Below are positions 14,384 to 20,796 of a stretch of 40,358 nt of DNA, piece after piece; the stretch's first letter is position 1, and each line of letters opens with the position of its first letter. The notes under the pieces are model-generated. The model saw only the letters and a list, made by a program, of their open reading frames with translations, was not told the DNA's origin and did not search any database. Origin of the DNA: a virus; IMG/VR virus record IMGVR_UViG_3300042317_001266, positions 1 to 40,358 of that record. The stretch is one strand, 5' to 3'. The translations under genes and the position numbers were made by a program.

Positions 14384-15503
14384 CGACACTGCACGGTTCC
14401 GCCTCGCGGTTGCCGGACTCCTGCTTGGCCTGGCCGTGCTCGTGGCCATTCGGGCCGGCCTGCTCCTCGAGGGCACGGTCGGGTTTGGTGGTCGTTTCGG
14501 GTACACACCCAATCCCGAGGGCACGCGGCAGTTTCTCCAAGAGCTTGACGAGCCGCGGTTTTCCCAGGCCGCCCCCGAGTGCATGGCGAAGGCCCGGGGC
14601 GTCGACACGTTCCTCTATCGGGCCGCCGACAAGGCCCACCGGGCACGCTACGGCACGCCGTTCAAGGTCTGGCGGCAATCGATCGGCGACTGCGTCAGTT
14701 TCGGGTGGGGGCTGGGCATCTTCGTTTCGGAGAGCGTCGATTGGCAGAACGGCCAGCTGCAGGAGCCGCCGCTGCTCCCCTGCACGGAAAGCATCTATGG
14801 CGGTTCGCGTGTCGAGGCCCGCAACAAGCCCGAGGGGTCGGGCGGGTGGAGCGACGGATCGTACGGCGGCGCCGCGGCCCGCTGGGCTCGCGATTGGGGG
14901 GTGGTGTATCGCGAGGTCGTCGCCGGCCACGATCTCCGCATCTACTCCGGTGATCGCTCGAAGCAATGGGGAAACCACGGCAACGGTGGCCAAGGCGATA
15001 AGGGCCGGCTCGACGCGATCGCGAAGAAGCATCCATGCAAATACGTTTCGCTCGTGAAGACGTGGGACGAAGCGGCCGCAGCTATCGAGGCGGGTTTTGC
15101 GATCCCAGTGTGCTCAATGCAGGGATTCGCTTCCGTCCGCACAGACGGGGGCTGGGCCGCACCTTCCGGCCAGTGGGCTCATTGCCTCTGCCTGATCGGA
15201 GTTCGCTACCAAAAGAACGGCAGCCCACGAGACGGGATGCTGGTGGCGAACAGCTGGGGCGAGTCGTGGATCTCTGGCCCGCGGTGGCCCGATGATATGC
15301 CCGAGGGTTGTTTCTGGGCGGACCGGAAGACGATCGAGCGGATGCTCGCCGGCGAAGATTCGTTTGCGGTTGGTTCGGTGGCGGGCTGGGGCTGGCGTGA
15401 GATCCACAACGGCGAATGGATGCAACCCATGCCGGTGGAAACCATCGGCCGCCGGCCGTCGACCGCCCGGCTTGTGGCCGACGTATTCAAGTTGTCGTTT
15501 TAG
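14370..15503 (+). CDS. membrane-anchored papain-like (C1) cysteine peptidase
   Basis: A 377-residue protein. An N-terminal helix (residues 12-33) is a signal anchor or uncleaved signal. The papain-type set is complete and in order: oxyanion Gln and nucleophile in QSIGDCVSFG (Q103, C108), catalytic His in WAHCLCLIG (H271), and Asn in VANSWGESW (N294). C1 peptidases cut proteins. No classical endolysin (muramidase, amidase, transglycosylase) is found anywhere in the window. Its place among small membrane proteins makes it the best candidate for a cell-envelope-degrading enzyme, by inference only. The ATG at 14370 is preferred over a GTG at 14310 because the anchor then starts near the N-terminus. 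Confidence 0.8.
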   Translation: MRRVDDTARFRLAVAGLLLGLAVLVAIRAGLLLEGTVGFGGRFGYTPNPEGTRQFLQELDEPRFSQAAPECMAKARGVDTFLYRAADKAHRARYGTPFKVWRQSIGDCVSFGWGLGIFVSESVDWQNGQLQEPPLLPCTESIYGGSRVEARNKPEGSGGWSDGSYGGAAARWARDWGVVYREVVAGHDLRIYSGDRSKQWGNHGNGGQGDKGRLDAIAKKHPCKYVSLVKTWDEAAAAIEAGFAIPVCSMQGFASVRTDGGWAAPSGQWAHCLCLIGVRYQKNGSPRDGMLVANSWGESWISGPRWPDDMPEGCFWADRKTIERMLAGEDSFAVGSVAGWGWREIHNGEWMQPMPVETIGRRPSTARLVADVFKLSF

Positions 15504-15508
15504 GGGGC

Positions 15509-15778
15509 ATGATGAAACTCGACCGAAATACTCTCCTGCTCGTGGCTGCCGGCGTGCTCGTCTGGTGGTTTTCCGGCTCCCCTGCCCCGCAGCCGCAGCC
15601 GTTCGCTCCGCCGCAGGATCGCCCCGTGCTCCGCTGGATCGCCAAGGCCGCAAAGACCGCCCTTTGGATCATGATCTTCGCCGAAGGCCCGCCGGCCCAG
15701 GACCGCCCGCTCGTCCACGCTCACGGCGACATTGGCGAAGACGGCTACGCCACGATCCAACATGGCAGGGGGTGGTAG
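15509..15778 (+). CDS. small single-pass membrane protein
   Basis: An 89-residue protein. MMKLDRNTLLLVAAGVLVWWFSG forms an N-terminal anchor (residues 7-22), followed by a Pro/Gln-rich linker and a second hydrophobic helix (KTALWIMIFAEG, about residues 50-61). Two in-frame ATGs (15509 and 15512) follow a GGGGG stretch. It has no recognised family. As part of the tightly packed lysis-position cluster it may be a holin or another envelope factor. The C-terminal HAHGDIGEDGYATIQHGRGW is His/Gly-rich. Confidence 0.5.
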   Translation: MMKLDRNTLLLVAAGVLVWWFSGSPAPQPQPFAPPQDRPVLRWIAKAAKTALWIMIFAEGPPAQDRPLVHAHGDIGEDGYATIQHGRGW

Positions 15779-15779
15779 C

Positions 15780-16076
15780 GTGACGCTTTACGAATGGCTC
15801 GTCGCTTGGCTCGTGTCGCTGTCGGCCGGCCCGGGGGCCGTCGACGCGGAGGCGCCACGGGCGGCAGCCGCAGTCACCGCCGCTCGAGCGAGCATGATTG
15901 CCGACGGCCCGGCGCCCCCGGCCCCGGCCCCTGCTGAGTGCGTCTGCGGTCGGACGTGCGTCAATGGAACATGGAAGCCCGACGGGCGGATCGAGCAGCG
16001 GTGCACCTGCACCTGTGAGCGATGCAAGCGGAAGCCCGCCCTCCCCTGCCCCGATGGCAAGTGCCCGCCACGGTGA
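15780..16076 (+). CDS. Cys-rich membrane-anchored small protein
   Basis: A 98-residue protein with a hydrophobic N-terminus (MTLYEWLVAWLVSL) and an Ala/Pro-rich middle. The C-terminal 45 residues hold nine Cys in CVCG..C, CTCTCERC and PCPDGKC patterns. Paired CxC and CxxC spacing suggests metal binding (zinc-ribbon or metallothionein-like) or, if exported, a disulfide-bonded knot. A GTG start with GGGGGTGG upstream is used. ATG 15762 is an alternative that would overlap the preceding gene by 17 bases. No family was recognised. Confidence 0.5.
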   Translation: MTLYEWLVAWLVSLSAGPGAVDAEAPRAAAAVTAARASMIADGPAPPAPAPAECVCGRTCVNGTWKPDGRIEQRCTCTCERCKRKPALPCPDGKCPPR

Positions 16077-16079
16077 AGC

Positions 16080-16466
16080 ATGGAAGCCCTCGAGCGGCTC
16101 GTCGCCCACGTCTCGGAACAATGCGGCCAGCGTGCCCGCATGGCCGGCCGTGCCCGCGTGCACGAGCTCACGCGTCTGGTTGTCCGGCACTGGCCGCACA
16201 ATCACGTCGAGGCCATTGAGCGGCACGGCGGCAAGAACAACGCCGCGGCCGCTCACGCGATGATCCTCGTGCGTGCCCAGGTTCGCGAGCAATACGAGGC
16301 CCGGCACGATGTTGGCCCGCTCTGGGATCTCTTTCTCGGCGGCCTCGTGGCGTCGATCTGCAGCTCCGTGCTCGATCTCTGGCTGGCCGATCGGGCGTGG
16401 CGGGTGATGCTCCGCGGGTTGTCCCGCCAAATCGCCGCGGAGCGGTCAGCGGATCGCACCGAGTAG
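16080..16466 (+). CDS. hypothetical helical protein, last gene of the rightward late block
   Basis: A 128-residue protein. The N-terminal half is His/Arg-rich and helical (MEALERLVAHVSEQCGQRARMAG, then HELTRLVVRHWPHNHVEAIERHG). The C-terminal half has a moderately hydrophobic helix (PLWDLFLGGLVASICSSVLDLWLA, about residues 81-104) and a basic end. No known motif. The gene ends 21 bp inside the 3' end of the minus-strand small gene at 16446-16610, marking the convergent boundary of the accessory block. Confidence 0.45.
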   Translation: MEALERLVAHVSEQCGQRARMAGRARVHELTRLVVRHWPHNHVEAIERHGGKNNAAAAHAMILVRAQVREQYEARHDVGPLWDLFLGGLVASICSSVLDLWLADRAWRVMLRGLSRQIAAERSADRTE

Positions 16467-16610
16467 GGCGGCGATCGCGTCATGCACGGCACGGGCGAGC
16501 GGCGTCTCGCTACCGAGCTCCTGGCCGAGTCGCACGAGCACGAGGGCACGAATCCATTCGTCCCACGGTATCCGCGAGCGGCGGCGTGTTATCCGGCGTG
16601 TTGTCCGCAT
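16446..16610 (-). CDS. small basic protein downstream of PrimPol
   Basis: A 54-residue protein. Its ATG lies inside the end of the PrimPol gene, eight bases after a GAGGAG ribosome binding site. The N-terminus is strongly basic (RTTRRITRRRSRIP), followed by amphipathic helices (WDEWIRALVLVRLGQELG, then PLARAVHDAIAALLGAIR). It may bind nucleic acid or the neighbouring PrimPol, but no family is known to me. It is the last gene of the minus-strand block. Confidence 0.45.
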   Translation of the reverse strand: MRTTRRITRRRSRIPWDEWIRALVLVRLGQELGSETPLARAVHDAIAALLGAIR

Positions 16611-17089
16611 AGCTCCTCCATGAGCCTCAAGGGGAAGGCCGCGATCTCGACGGCGGTCGGGTGGGTTGTCCATGCGTAGGCCTGGCCGTCGGGGTGGAGC
16701 GACGGCGGGAGCACCGACTGAGCGGCCCGGCCGCCGATGCGGACCTCGAGGCCGTCGATCTTGGCCACGGCCACGGGCGGCAGGTTGTCCGTCCAGCGGA
16801 AAAGCCGGTGCTCGCCGCGAGCCGATCGCCACGTCGGGGTGGCCACGTCGACCAAGCCGAGCCGCTCGAGCGTCGCCCGGCCGTCGTCGTCGTCGAATTC
16901 CACGTCGACAACGCCGGATGGCGGGCCGAGCAGGAGCCCCACATTCGACCGAGCGGCGAGCCACGCTGCCACGTCGCCCGGGTTGTCCGTCGATCGGGTT
17001 TGCCATGCGGCCCCGAGCGGGCGCTTCTCACGCCGGGCGAGCCGGACAAACCGGCAGCCGGCGGCGGCCAGTGCTGCGATGTCGTTCAT
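16589..17089 (-). CDS. stand-alone PrimPol-type primase/polymerase domain
   Basis: A 166-residue protein matching the N-terminal catalytic domain of bifunctional DNA primase/polymerases (PF09250). FVRLARREKRPLG, then the nucleotide-binding SNVGLLLGPPSGVVDVEFDDDDG with the acidic metal cluster (about residues 60-70), then SARGEHRLFRW with the conserved His (about residue 93), and VRIGGRAAQSVLPPSLHPDG near residue 125. The family normally continues into a helicase. Here nothing follows, so it may prime DNA or act in repair with other partners. Its start overlaps the previous gene's stop (ATGA). It is transcribed away from the main replication module. Confidence 0.75.
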   Translation of the reverse strand: MNDIAALAAAGCRFVRLARREKRPLGAAWQTRSTDNPGDVAAWLAARSNVGLLLGPPSGVVDVEFDDDDGRATLERLGLVDVATPTWRSARGEHRLFRWTDNLPPVAVAKIDGLEVRIGGRAAQSVLPPSLHPDGQAYAWTTHPTAVEIAAFPLRLMEELCGQHAG

Positions 17090-17349
17090 CGGTCGCCCCT
17101 CCTGTCGTCGAGCATGGTGTAGGTGGTGGGCATGGCGAGGCCCGCGGCGGCGAGAGCGTCGCGGACCTCTCGGCGGATACGCTCGCAGCGGTGGGCGCTC
17201 ACGGGCTCGCCGATGTCGTGGTAGGTGTCGAGAATCAAGAACGCGTCCGGCAATTCCCGGCCGGCGGCGATGGCGTCGACGACCGGCCGCGTGAGCGGGT
17301 CGGCCTCGAGCACCTGGGCGAGATCGGTTTCAAAGTTGGCGGCGTGCAT
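17086..17349 (-). CDS. hypothetical protein upstream of PrimPol
   Basis: An 87-residue acidic helical protein (MHAANFETDLAQVLEADPLTRPVVDAIAAGRELPDAFLILDTYHDIGEP, then RCERIRREVRDALAAAGL). No family or catalytic motif was recognised. AGGAG lies eight bases before the ATG in the leader form AGGAGCCCC, shared with the genes at 18027 and 19550. It is coupled to PrimPol through ATGA. Confidence 0.45.
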   Translation of the reverse strand: MHAANFETDLAQVLEADPLTRPVVDAIAAGRELPDAFLILDTYHDIGEPVSAHRCERIRREVRDALAAAGLAMPTTYTMLDDRRGDR

Positions 17350-17397
17350 GGCGGGGGCTCCTGGGTTGGGGGTGGGTTGTGGGTCGGTGGGTTGTGG

Positions 17398-17631
17398 TTA
17401 GTCGTTGATGCTCAGGAAACGATCGCTGGCCGGGCAGGCCTCGAGCACGATCGCGTCGGGGTCATCGGCCACGGCCGGGGCCGCCCGCATGGTGTCGTAC
17501 AGATCGGACGCGATGGCCTGGTAGCTGCCGGCCCCGAGCACGGCGTCGATGGCTGCGGCGAGCGTCGCCCCGGTGGACACGCGGGCGAGGATCATCCGGC
17601 TAACGGCTGCGTTCTTTTCGATGGTCGTCAT
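17398..17631 (-). CDS. hypothetical protein with strong promoter
   Basis: A 77-residue protein (MTTIEKNAAVSRMILARVSTGATLAAAIDAVLGAGSYQAIASDLYDTMR, then an acidic tail ending FLSIND). The ATG is chosen from an AGGAG seven to eight bases upstream. A longer reading frame would start inside the promoter. It is mostly helical and may be a small regulator. No family was recognised. Transcription should start from the -35/-10 pair at 17681-17708. Confidence 0.5.
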   Translation of the reverse strand: MTTIEKNAAVSRMILARVSTGATLAAAIDAVLGAGSYQAIASDLYDTMRAAPAVADDPDAIVLEACPASDRFLSIND

Positions 17632-17680
17632 TTCATTTCTCCTAGTTAGTGGCGGGCCGCTCGTTGCTGCCCGTGTGTGT

Positions 17681-17708
17681 ATATTAGCAATCGGCAATAA
17701 GGAGTCAA
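17681..17708 (-). promoter_or_regulatory. minus-strand sigma70-like promoter with TTATTGCCGATTG operator motif
   Basis: Read on the minus strand: TTGACT (17708-17703), 16-bp spacer, TAATAT (17686-17681). The spacer contains CTTATTGCCGATTG, repeated at 20408 and, in part, at 19766. An A/T tract (AAAAAGTTTTTTT) upstream may be an UP element. About 58 bp including this tract resemble the region at 20408-20463. Confidence 0.65.
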
Positions 17709-17736
17709 GGGCTGAAATCAAAAAAACTTTTTGGGG

Positions 17737-17964
17737 CTACTTCCCGGCCTTCTTGGTGGCGTCGGCTCGAGGCCGGCCACGGCCGATAGGATCACGCTTG
17801 AACGCCGCGGCCGACGACCGGAGGGCGAACCATTGGCCGTCAATCTCAACGCCCGCCACGGCCCCCTTCTTGATCTGCGTGAGCATCCAAAGGCGAGACA
17901 CGCCCGCGAGCTTCGCGGCCGTGCCGATGCGGACGTAGAGGCTAGGGTCGATTTTCGGTGGCAT
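17737..17964 (-). CDS. excisionase/MerR-type HTH protein
   Basis: A 75-residue DNA-binding protein. YVRIGTAAKLAGVSRLWMLTQIKKG (residues 9-33) is a winged-helix/helix-turn-helix of the AlpA/excisionase class, followed by GQWFALRSSAAAF as the wing and a basic tail. The end (F.R.P.GRGRPR) matches the end of the larger HTH protein at 19791-20387. The ATG lies six bases after its -10 box, so the mRNA may be leaderless. It probably regulates the minus-strand block or acts as a recombination directionality factor. Confidence 0.65.
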   Translation of the reverse strand: MPPKIDPSLYVRIGTAAKLAGVSRLWMLTQIKKGAVAGVEIDGQWFALRSSAAAFKRDPIGRGRPRADATKKAGK

Positions 17965-17970
17965 GGCTGC

Positions 17971-17998
17971 ATTATTGCCAATTGCTTTCTTCGGTCAA
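17971..17998 (-). promoter_or_regulatory. minus-strand promoter for the small HTH gene
   Basis: On the minus strand: TTGACC (17998-17993), 16-bp spacer, AATAAT (17976-17971). CAATTGGCAATAAT overlaps the -10 and resembles the operator motif of the other promoters in inverted orientation. The start codon at 17964 would coincide with transcription start. Confidence 0.5.
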
Positions 17999-18026
17999 GC
18001 GGCCCGGGTTGTCCGTTGTGGGTTGT

Positions 18027-18386
18027 CTATCCCTGGTAGTCGGCCAGATAAACGAGCTCGTCGGCCAGAGCCGAGCCCGGCAGCCCCTCGAGGGCGTCGA
18101 GCTCGTCATCGGAAAGCGGCTGGCCGGCGGCGGCGTGCACGTCGGCCACGATCGACACGCCCGGCGAGCGGCGGCCGGCACGCTTCCCGCCGGCCTGGCG
18201 TCGCATGATCTCGGCGTGGCAGTAGTGGACCTCGTCCATGTAATAGCCGGCCTTCGGGCCGTCGGGCATGGCGGCGAGGGCGGAGCGGCAATCGGCGATA
18301 ACGAATTCCAATTCCGCCAACGAGCGGCGGCGGCAGATCTGGGGGTAGGCGGCGTGGTCGATTTCTTTCGTGGCATATGCGGGCAT
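18027..18386 (-). CDS. hypothetical protein
   Basis: A 119-residue protein. The N-terminal half is helical with two Cys (YPQICRRRSLAELEFVIADCRSALAAMPDGPKAGYYMDEVHYCHAEIMRRQ). The C-terminal half has LSDDELDALEGLPGSALADELVYLADYQG. No recognised family or export signal. AGGAGCCCC precedes the ATG by about five bases, the same leader as the genes at 17086 and 19550. It lies upstream of the HTH gene, separated by a gap containing two ACAACCC copies. Confidence 0.45.
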   Translation of the reverse strand: MPAYATKEIDHAAYPQICRRRSLAELEFVIADCRSALAAMPDGPKAGYYMDEVHYCHAEIMRRQAGGKRAGRRSPGVSIVADVHAAAGQPLSDDELDALEGLPGSALADELVYLADYQG

Positions 18387-18438
18387 TGGTTGGGGCTCCT
18401 GGGTTGTGCGGCCATCGGCCGCGGGTTGTGTGGGTTGT

Positions 18439-18454
18439 GGGCGACGTGCCCGGC
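18439..18454 (-). repeat. 16-bp intergenic repeat (copy 1)
   Basis: GGGCGACGTGCCCGGC on the plus strand, identical to 19483-19498. It contains a short GGGC/GCCC inverted repeat and is flanked by GGGTTGT (minus-strand ACAACCC) copies. It lies downstream of the ardC-like gene. Confidence 0.55.
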
Positions 18455-18507
18455 AGCCCCCTAGCCGGCCGCGGGTTGCCCCGGGGCCGGCGCGGGGGAG
18501 GCCGCGG

Positions 18508-19434
18508 CTACTCGGCGGCGGCGGCGGGCTCGAGCTCCTCGGCGGCCGCTCCGCCGGGCTGCTTGGAGTGAAGGAACGCGGCGGCCCGGCTGGCGGCGGC
18601 GGAAGCGGTGAATATCGCCCGCTTGTCGGCCTTCATGATCTTCAGCCACGACGCCAGATATTCGGCGTGGTCTTCGCGGGGCTGGGGCTCAATGCCAAGA
18701 TCGGCGGCCAAGAACGCGGCCCCCAGTTCGGCAATGAGCTCCTCGGCCGCGTATTTGTTTTCGCCAAATCTCGACGAGAGATCGCGGGCGAGGCGGGAGC
18801 CGTGGCCGGTCCAATGCACGAGCTCGTGGGCAAGCGTCGCCGCGTGGTAGCCCGCATCCTCAAAAGCGGAGGCATCAGGCATCTGGACATAGTCCGCGGA
18901 CGGGTTGTAATAGGCGCGGCCGCCACCCTCGCGAATATCGGCGCCGGTATGGCCGAAAAACTGCATGGCCGCGGCGATCGGTTGCACGTCGCCGGCCGGC
19001 CGCTCTACGGCCGCGGTGAAGTGCTCCGGCAGCCCTTCACACTGTTCGGCATTGAATACCGCATAGCTTTTCAGGAACGGGATTTCACGCTCTTGGGTTG
19101 TCCCGTCGGCCCCCTGCTCCTCTTTCTTGAAGACGCCAGCGTAGACGACGGGCGTGGACTTCTCGCCCTTCTTGACGTGGCCGCCGAGCTCGCGGGCCTG
19201 ATTGAACGTCAGCCAGAACGGGCAGGAATAGCCGCCGGCCTCCGCGGCCATCCAGAGCACGAGAACATTGACGCCGGAGTAGGGTTGCCCGTTGTGGCGG
19301 AGCGGCCGCGACGCGGCCCCGGTTGTCCATGGCTTGTGCCACGGGGCCACGTCGCCAGCTTCAAGCCGGGCAACAATGGCATTGGTCACGTCAGCGTAAA
19401 CGTCGCGGCGGGTTGTGGTGCTGGTCGTCTTCAT
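18508..19434 (-). CDS. ardC: ArdC-like antirestriction protein with zincin domain
   Basis: A 308-residue protein. The N-terminal domain (residues ~8-140) is the ssDNA-binding ArdC-type region: VYADVTNAIVARLEAG..PWHKPW, then RHNGQPYSGVNVLVLW, FWLTFNQARELGGHVKKGEKSTPVVY and YAVFNAEQCEGL. The C-terminal zincin domain holds HELVHWTGH (about residue 201) with the later AAEELIAELGAAFL supplying the Glu ligand. ArdC proteins protect incoming DNA from restriction and are typical of conjugative plasmids and some phages. The start at 19434 is chosen from GAAGG upstream. A longer frame has no support. The C-terminal Ala/Glu tail is low complexity. Confidence 0.85.
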   Translation of the reverse strand: MKTTSTTTRRDVYADVTNAIVARLEAGDVAPWHKPWTTGAASRPLRHNGQPYSGVNVLVLWMAAEAGGYSCPFWLTFNQARELGGHVKKGEKSTPVVYAGVFKKEEQGADGTTQEREIPFLKSYAVFNAEQCEGLPEHFTAAVERPAGDVQPIAAAMQFFGHTGADIREGGGRAYYNPSADYVQMPDASAFEDAGYHAATLAHELVHWTGHGSRLARDLSSRFGENKYAAEELIAELGAAFLAADLGIEPQPREDHAEYLASWLKIMKADKRAIFTASAAASRAAAFLHSKQPGGAAAEELEPAAAAE

Positions 19435-19482
19435 CTTTGAACCTTCTTGGGTTGTGGCGGGTTGTCCGCCGGGTTGTGTGTC

Positions 19483-19498
19483 GGGCGACGTGCCCGGC
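19483..19498 (-). repeat. 16-bp intergenic repeat (copy 2)
   Basis: Exact copy of 18439-18454, in the gap between the ardC-like gene and the next minus-strand gene, again adjacent to three GGGTTGT copies. Confidence 0.55.
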
Positions 19499-19508
19499 CG
19501 CACGGTGC

Positions 19509-19532
19509 CCGGCCGCCACGAGCGGCGGCCGG
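19509..19532 (-). terminator. GC-rich hairpin downstream of 19550-19744 gene
   Basis: Perfect 9-bp stem CCGGCCGCC / GGCGGCCGG with a 6-base loop, 18 bp past the stop of the gene at 19550. No T-run follows on the minus strand, so it may attenuate or stabilise RNA rather than terminate intrinsically. Confidence 0.4.
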
Positions 19533-19549
19533 TGGCCGTGGGGCCGCGG

Positions 19550-19744
19550 CTACTTGGCGGCCGCCCGCATCGCCTTGACGAGCTCGCGGGCCTCTTGCCG
19601 GTCGTCACACGTCGCGACGTGATGCCGGGCACCGTCGGGCGTGATGCTTTCGATTTCGTACCAGCAGCACGCGCCGCGGCTGCGGGGGTCTGCAATGCGG
19701 ATGATGCGGTAAACGGTCGTCGGGTTGTGGGGCGTGTTATCCAT
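19550..19744 (-). CDS. small hypothetical protein
   Basis: A 64-residue protein (MDNTPHNPTTVYRIIRIADPRSRGACCWYEIESI, then DGARHHVATCDDRQEARELVKAMR). The alternating strand pattern with a C-terminal helix suggests a small alpha-beta fold. It has three Cys. AGGAGCCCC lies upstream of the ATG at 19744, and the reading frame further upstream is not supported. A motif TTTATTGCCGATTG with a -10-like GATATA sits 22-42 bases upstream. Function unknown. Confidence 0.45.
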   Translation of the reverse strand: MDNTPHNPTTVYRIIRIADPRSRGACCWYEIESITPDGARHHVATCDDRQEARELVKAMRAAAK

Positions 19745-19765
19745 CGTCGGGGCTCCTGTTAGGGG

Positions 19766-19786
19766 TATATCGTCAATCGGCAATAA
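19766..19786 (-). promoter_or_regulatory. third TTATTGCCGATTG operator copy with -10-like GATATA
   Basis: Minus strand: TTTATTGCCGATTG then AC and GATATA. The -35 position reads TAGGTC, which is poor, so this promoter would be weak or need activation. Confidence 0.45.
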
Positions 19787-19790
19787 AGAC

Positions 19791-20387
19791 CTAGAACGGG
19801 GCAAATCGCGGCCTTCCCATCGTGGGATGGCGGCGGAAGTTTTCGGCGGCTGACCGCGGGACAACCCACGAGCGGCCAATACGCTGGCCGGGCACGCGGC
19901 CGGCCTTCACCAGTTGGCGGAGCCATTGCTCCGTCACGTCGGCCAGAGCGGCGGCGGCCGGCAGCGGCAAGAGCTCGTCGGCCGTCGGGGCTGCGGGGGC
20001 AATTTCAGCGGCGGCCCGATTGATGGCCGCGGCCATCGTTTCATCGGCCGTCGGCAGCACCGGGGCCGGGGCCGTCACGAGCTCGTAGAGGGCTGCCGCG
20101 GGGTCGTCCTGCCCTAGTTCGGGAATGTCGGTATTCGCGAGCTCGCGGGCCACGTCGTCGAACGCCCGCAGATTGGTCTGGTCGCCGATGGTAACGGCGT
20201 GCCGATTGGCCATCTTGAACGTGCCCCCGTGCCGATGGCCGAGCGCAGCGTAGGCAATGCGGCGGGCCTCAAGCGTGCGAGCGATGCCCATAGTCTCGAG
20301 CTCACGCATTTCGGAGTAGATCGCGCGCACAACGGACCAATCGAGGCCCATTTCCGCGGCGGTCTGCTTGTGCTTTTGAATGTCCAT
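19791..20387 (-). CDS. regulator-like protein with C-terminal excisionase-type HTH
   Basis: A 198-residue protein. The N-terminal half (residues 1-90: MDIQKHKQTAAEMGLDWSVVRAIYSEMRELE, ARTLEARRIAYAALGHRHGG) is helical and unrecognised. An Ala/Pro-rich linker follows. The C-terminal ~60 residues (LPAAAALADVTEQWLRQLVKAGRVPGQRIGRSWVVPRSAAENF) form an HTH like the 75-residue protein at 17737, and both end in F.R.P.GRPR. Its gene is driven by a promoter carrying the shared operator motif, so it may control the block and itself. GGGAG lies 8-9 bases before the ATG. Confidence 0.6.
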   Translation of the reverse strand: MDIQKHKQTAAEMGLDWSVVRAIYSEMRELETMGIARTLEARRIAYAALGHRHGGTFKMANRHAVTIGDQTNLRAFDDVARELANTDIPELGQDDPAAALYELVTAPAPVLPTADETMAAAINRAAAEIAPAAPTADELLPLPAAAALADVTEQWLRQLVKAGRVPGQRIGRSWVVPRSAAENFRRHPTMGRPRFAPF

Positions 20388-20407
20388 GTCTCGTCTCCCG
20401 ATGCCCA

Positions 20408-20435
20408 ATATTATCAATCGGCAATAAGTGTGCAA
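20408..20435 (-). promoter_or_regulatory. minus-strand promoter with operator motif (copy 2)
   Basis: Minus strand: TTGCAC (20435-20430), 16-bp spacer, TAATAT (20413-20408). CTTATTGCCGATTG in the spacer is identical to the promoter at 17681. The homology extends upstream through CAGCCC and an AAAAACTTTTTTT tract. Confidence 0.65.
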
Positions 20436-20545
20436 GGGCTGGAATCTAAAAAAAGTTTTTCGGGCAAATTTCTAGCCAGAATTCCGGCGGGCGTGAGTTT
20501 CGCCCGGAATATTCCCAACTGGACACTTTGGCGAAATCGAAAAAC

Positions 20546-20601
20546 GCCATCGGCCATCCCCCCCGATAGCGGGGGCGTGCTCGCCCGTCGTGGCCGATGG
20601 C
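20546..20601. repeat. nested stem-loop
   Basis: Outer arms GCCATCGGCCA (20546-20556) and TGGCCGATGGC (20591-20601) are an 11-bp perfect inverted repeat. Inside them CCCCC and GGGGG pair around GATAGC. The two-level stem would fold in RNA or single-stranded DNA. Confidence 0.55.
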
Positions 20602-20768
20602 CACGGGATCGACCGCCGGGCCGGGCAGGATGGCCGACGGACGCGGCCACGAGCGGCGAGGGGCTCGAGCATCGGGCGACGATGGCCGGGCGACGACCTG
20701 CCCGGCCCGGCCGACGATGGCCGGCCGTCGGGGCTCTAAGTTGTGGGTTGTCGGGCCGGCCGACGGGC

Positions 20769-20796
20769 GCGAGTATTTCGATTCCGAAATACTCGC
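20769..20796. repeat. perfect palindrome GCGAGTATTTCG-ATTC-CGAAATACTCGC
   Basis: A 12-bp perfect stem with a 4-base loop. Each arm contains the 11-mer CGAAATACTCG, which occurs elsewhere in the window as single copies. It could be a dimer binding site, with the single copies as half-sites, or an extruding cruciform. No T-run follows, so it is not a classic terminator. Confidence 0.65.

Noticed and set aside
18370-19440. 356-residue plus-strand open frame
   Set aside because: It is the antisense of the ArdC-like gene, which has a full catalytic motif. The plus-strand frame has shadow composition.
20769-20796. The palindrome as an intrinsic terminator
   Set aside because: No run of T follows on either strand and no gene ends immediately before it.
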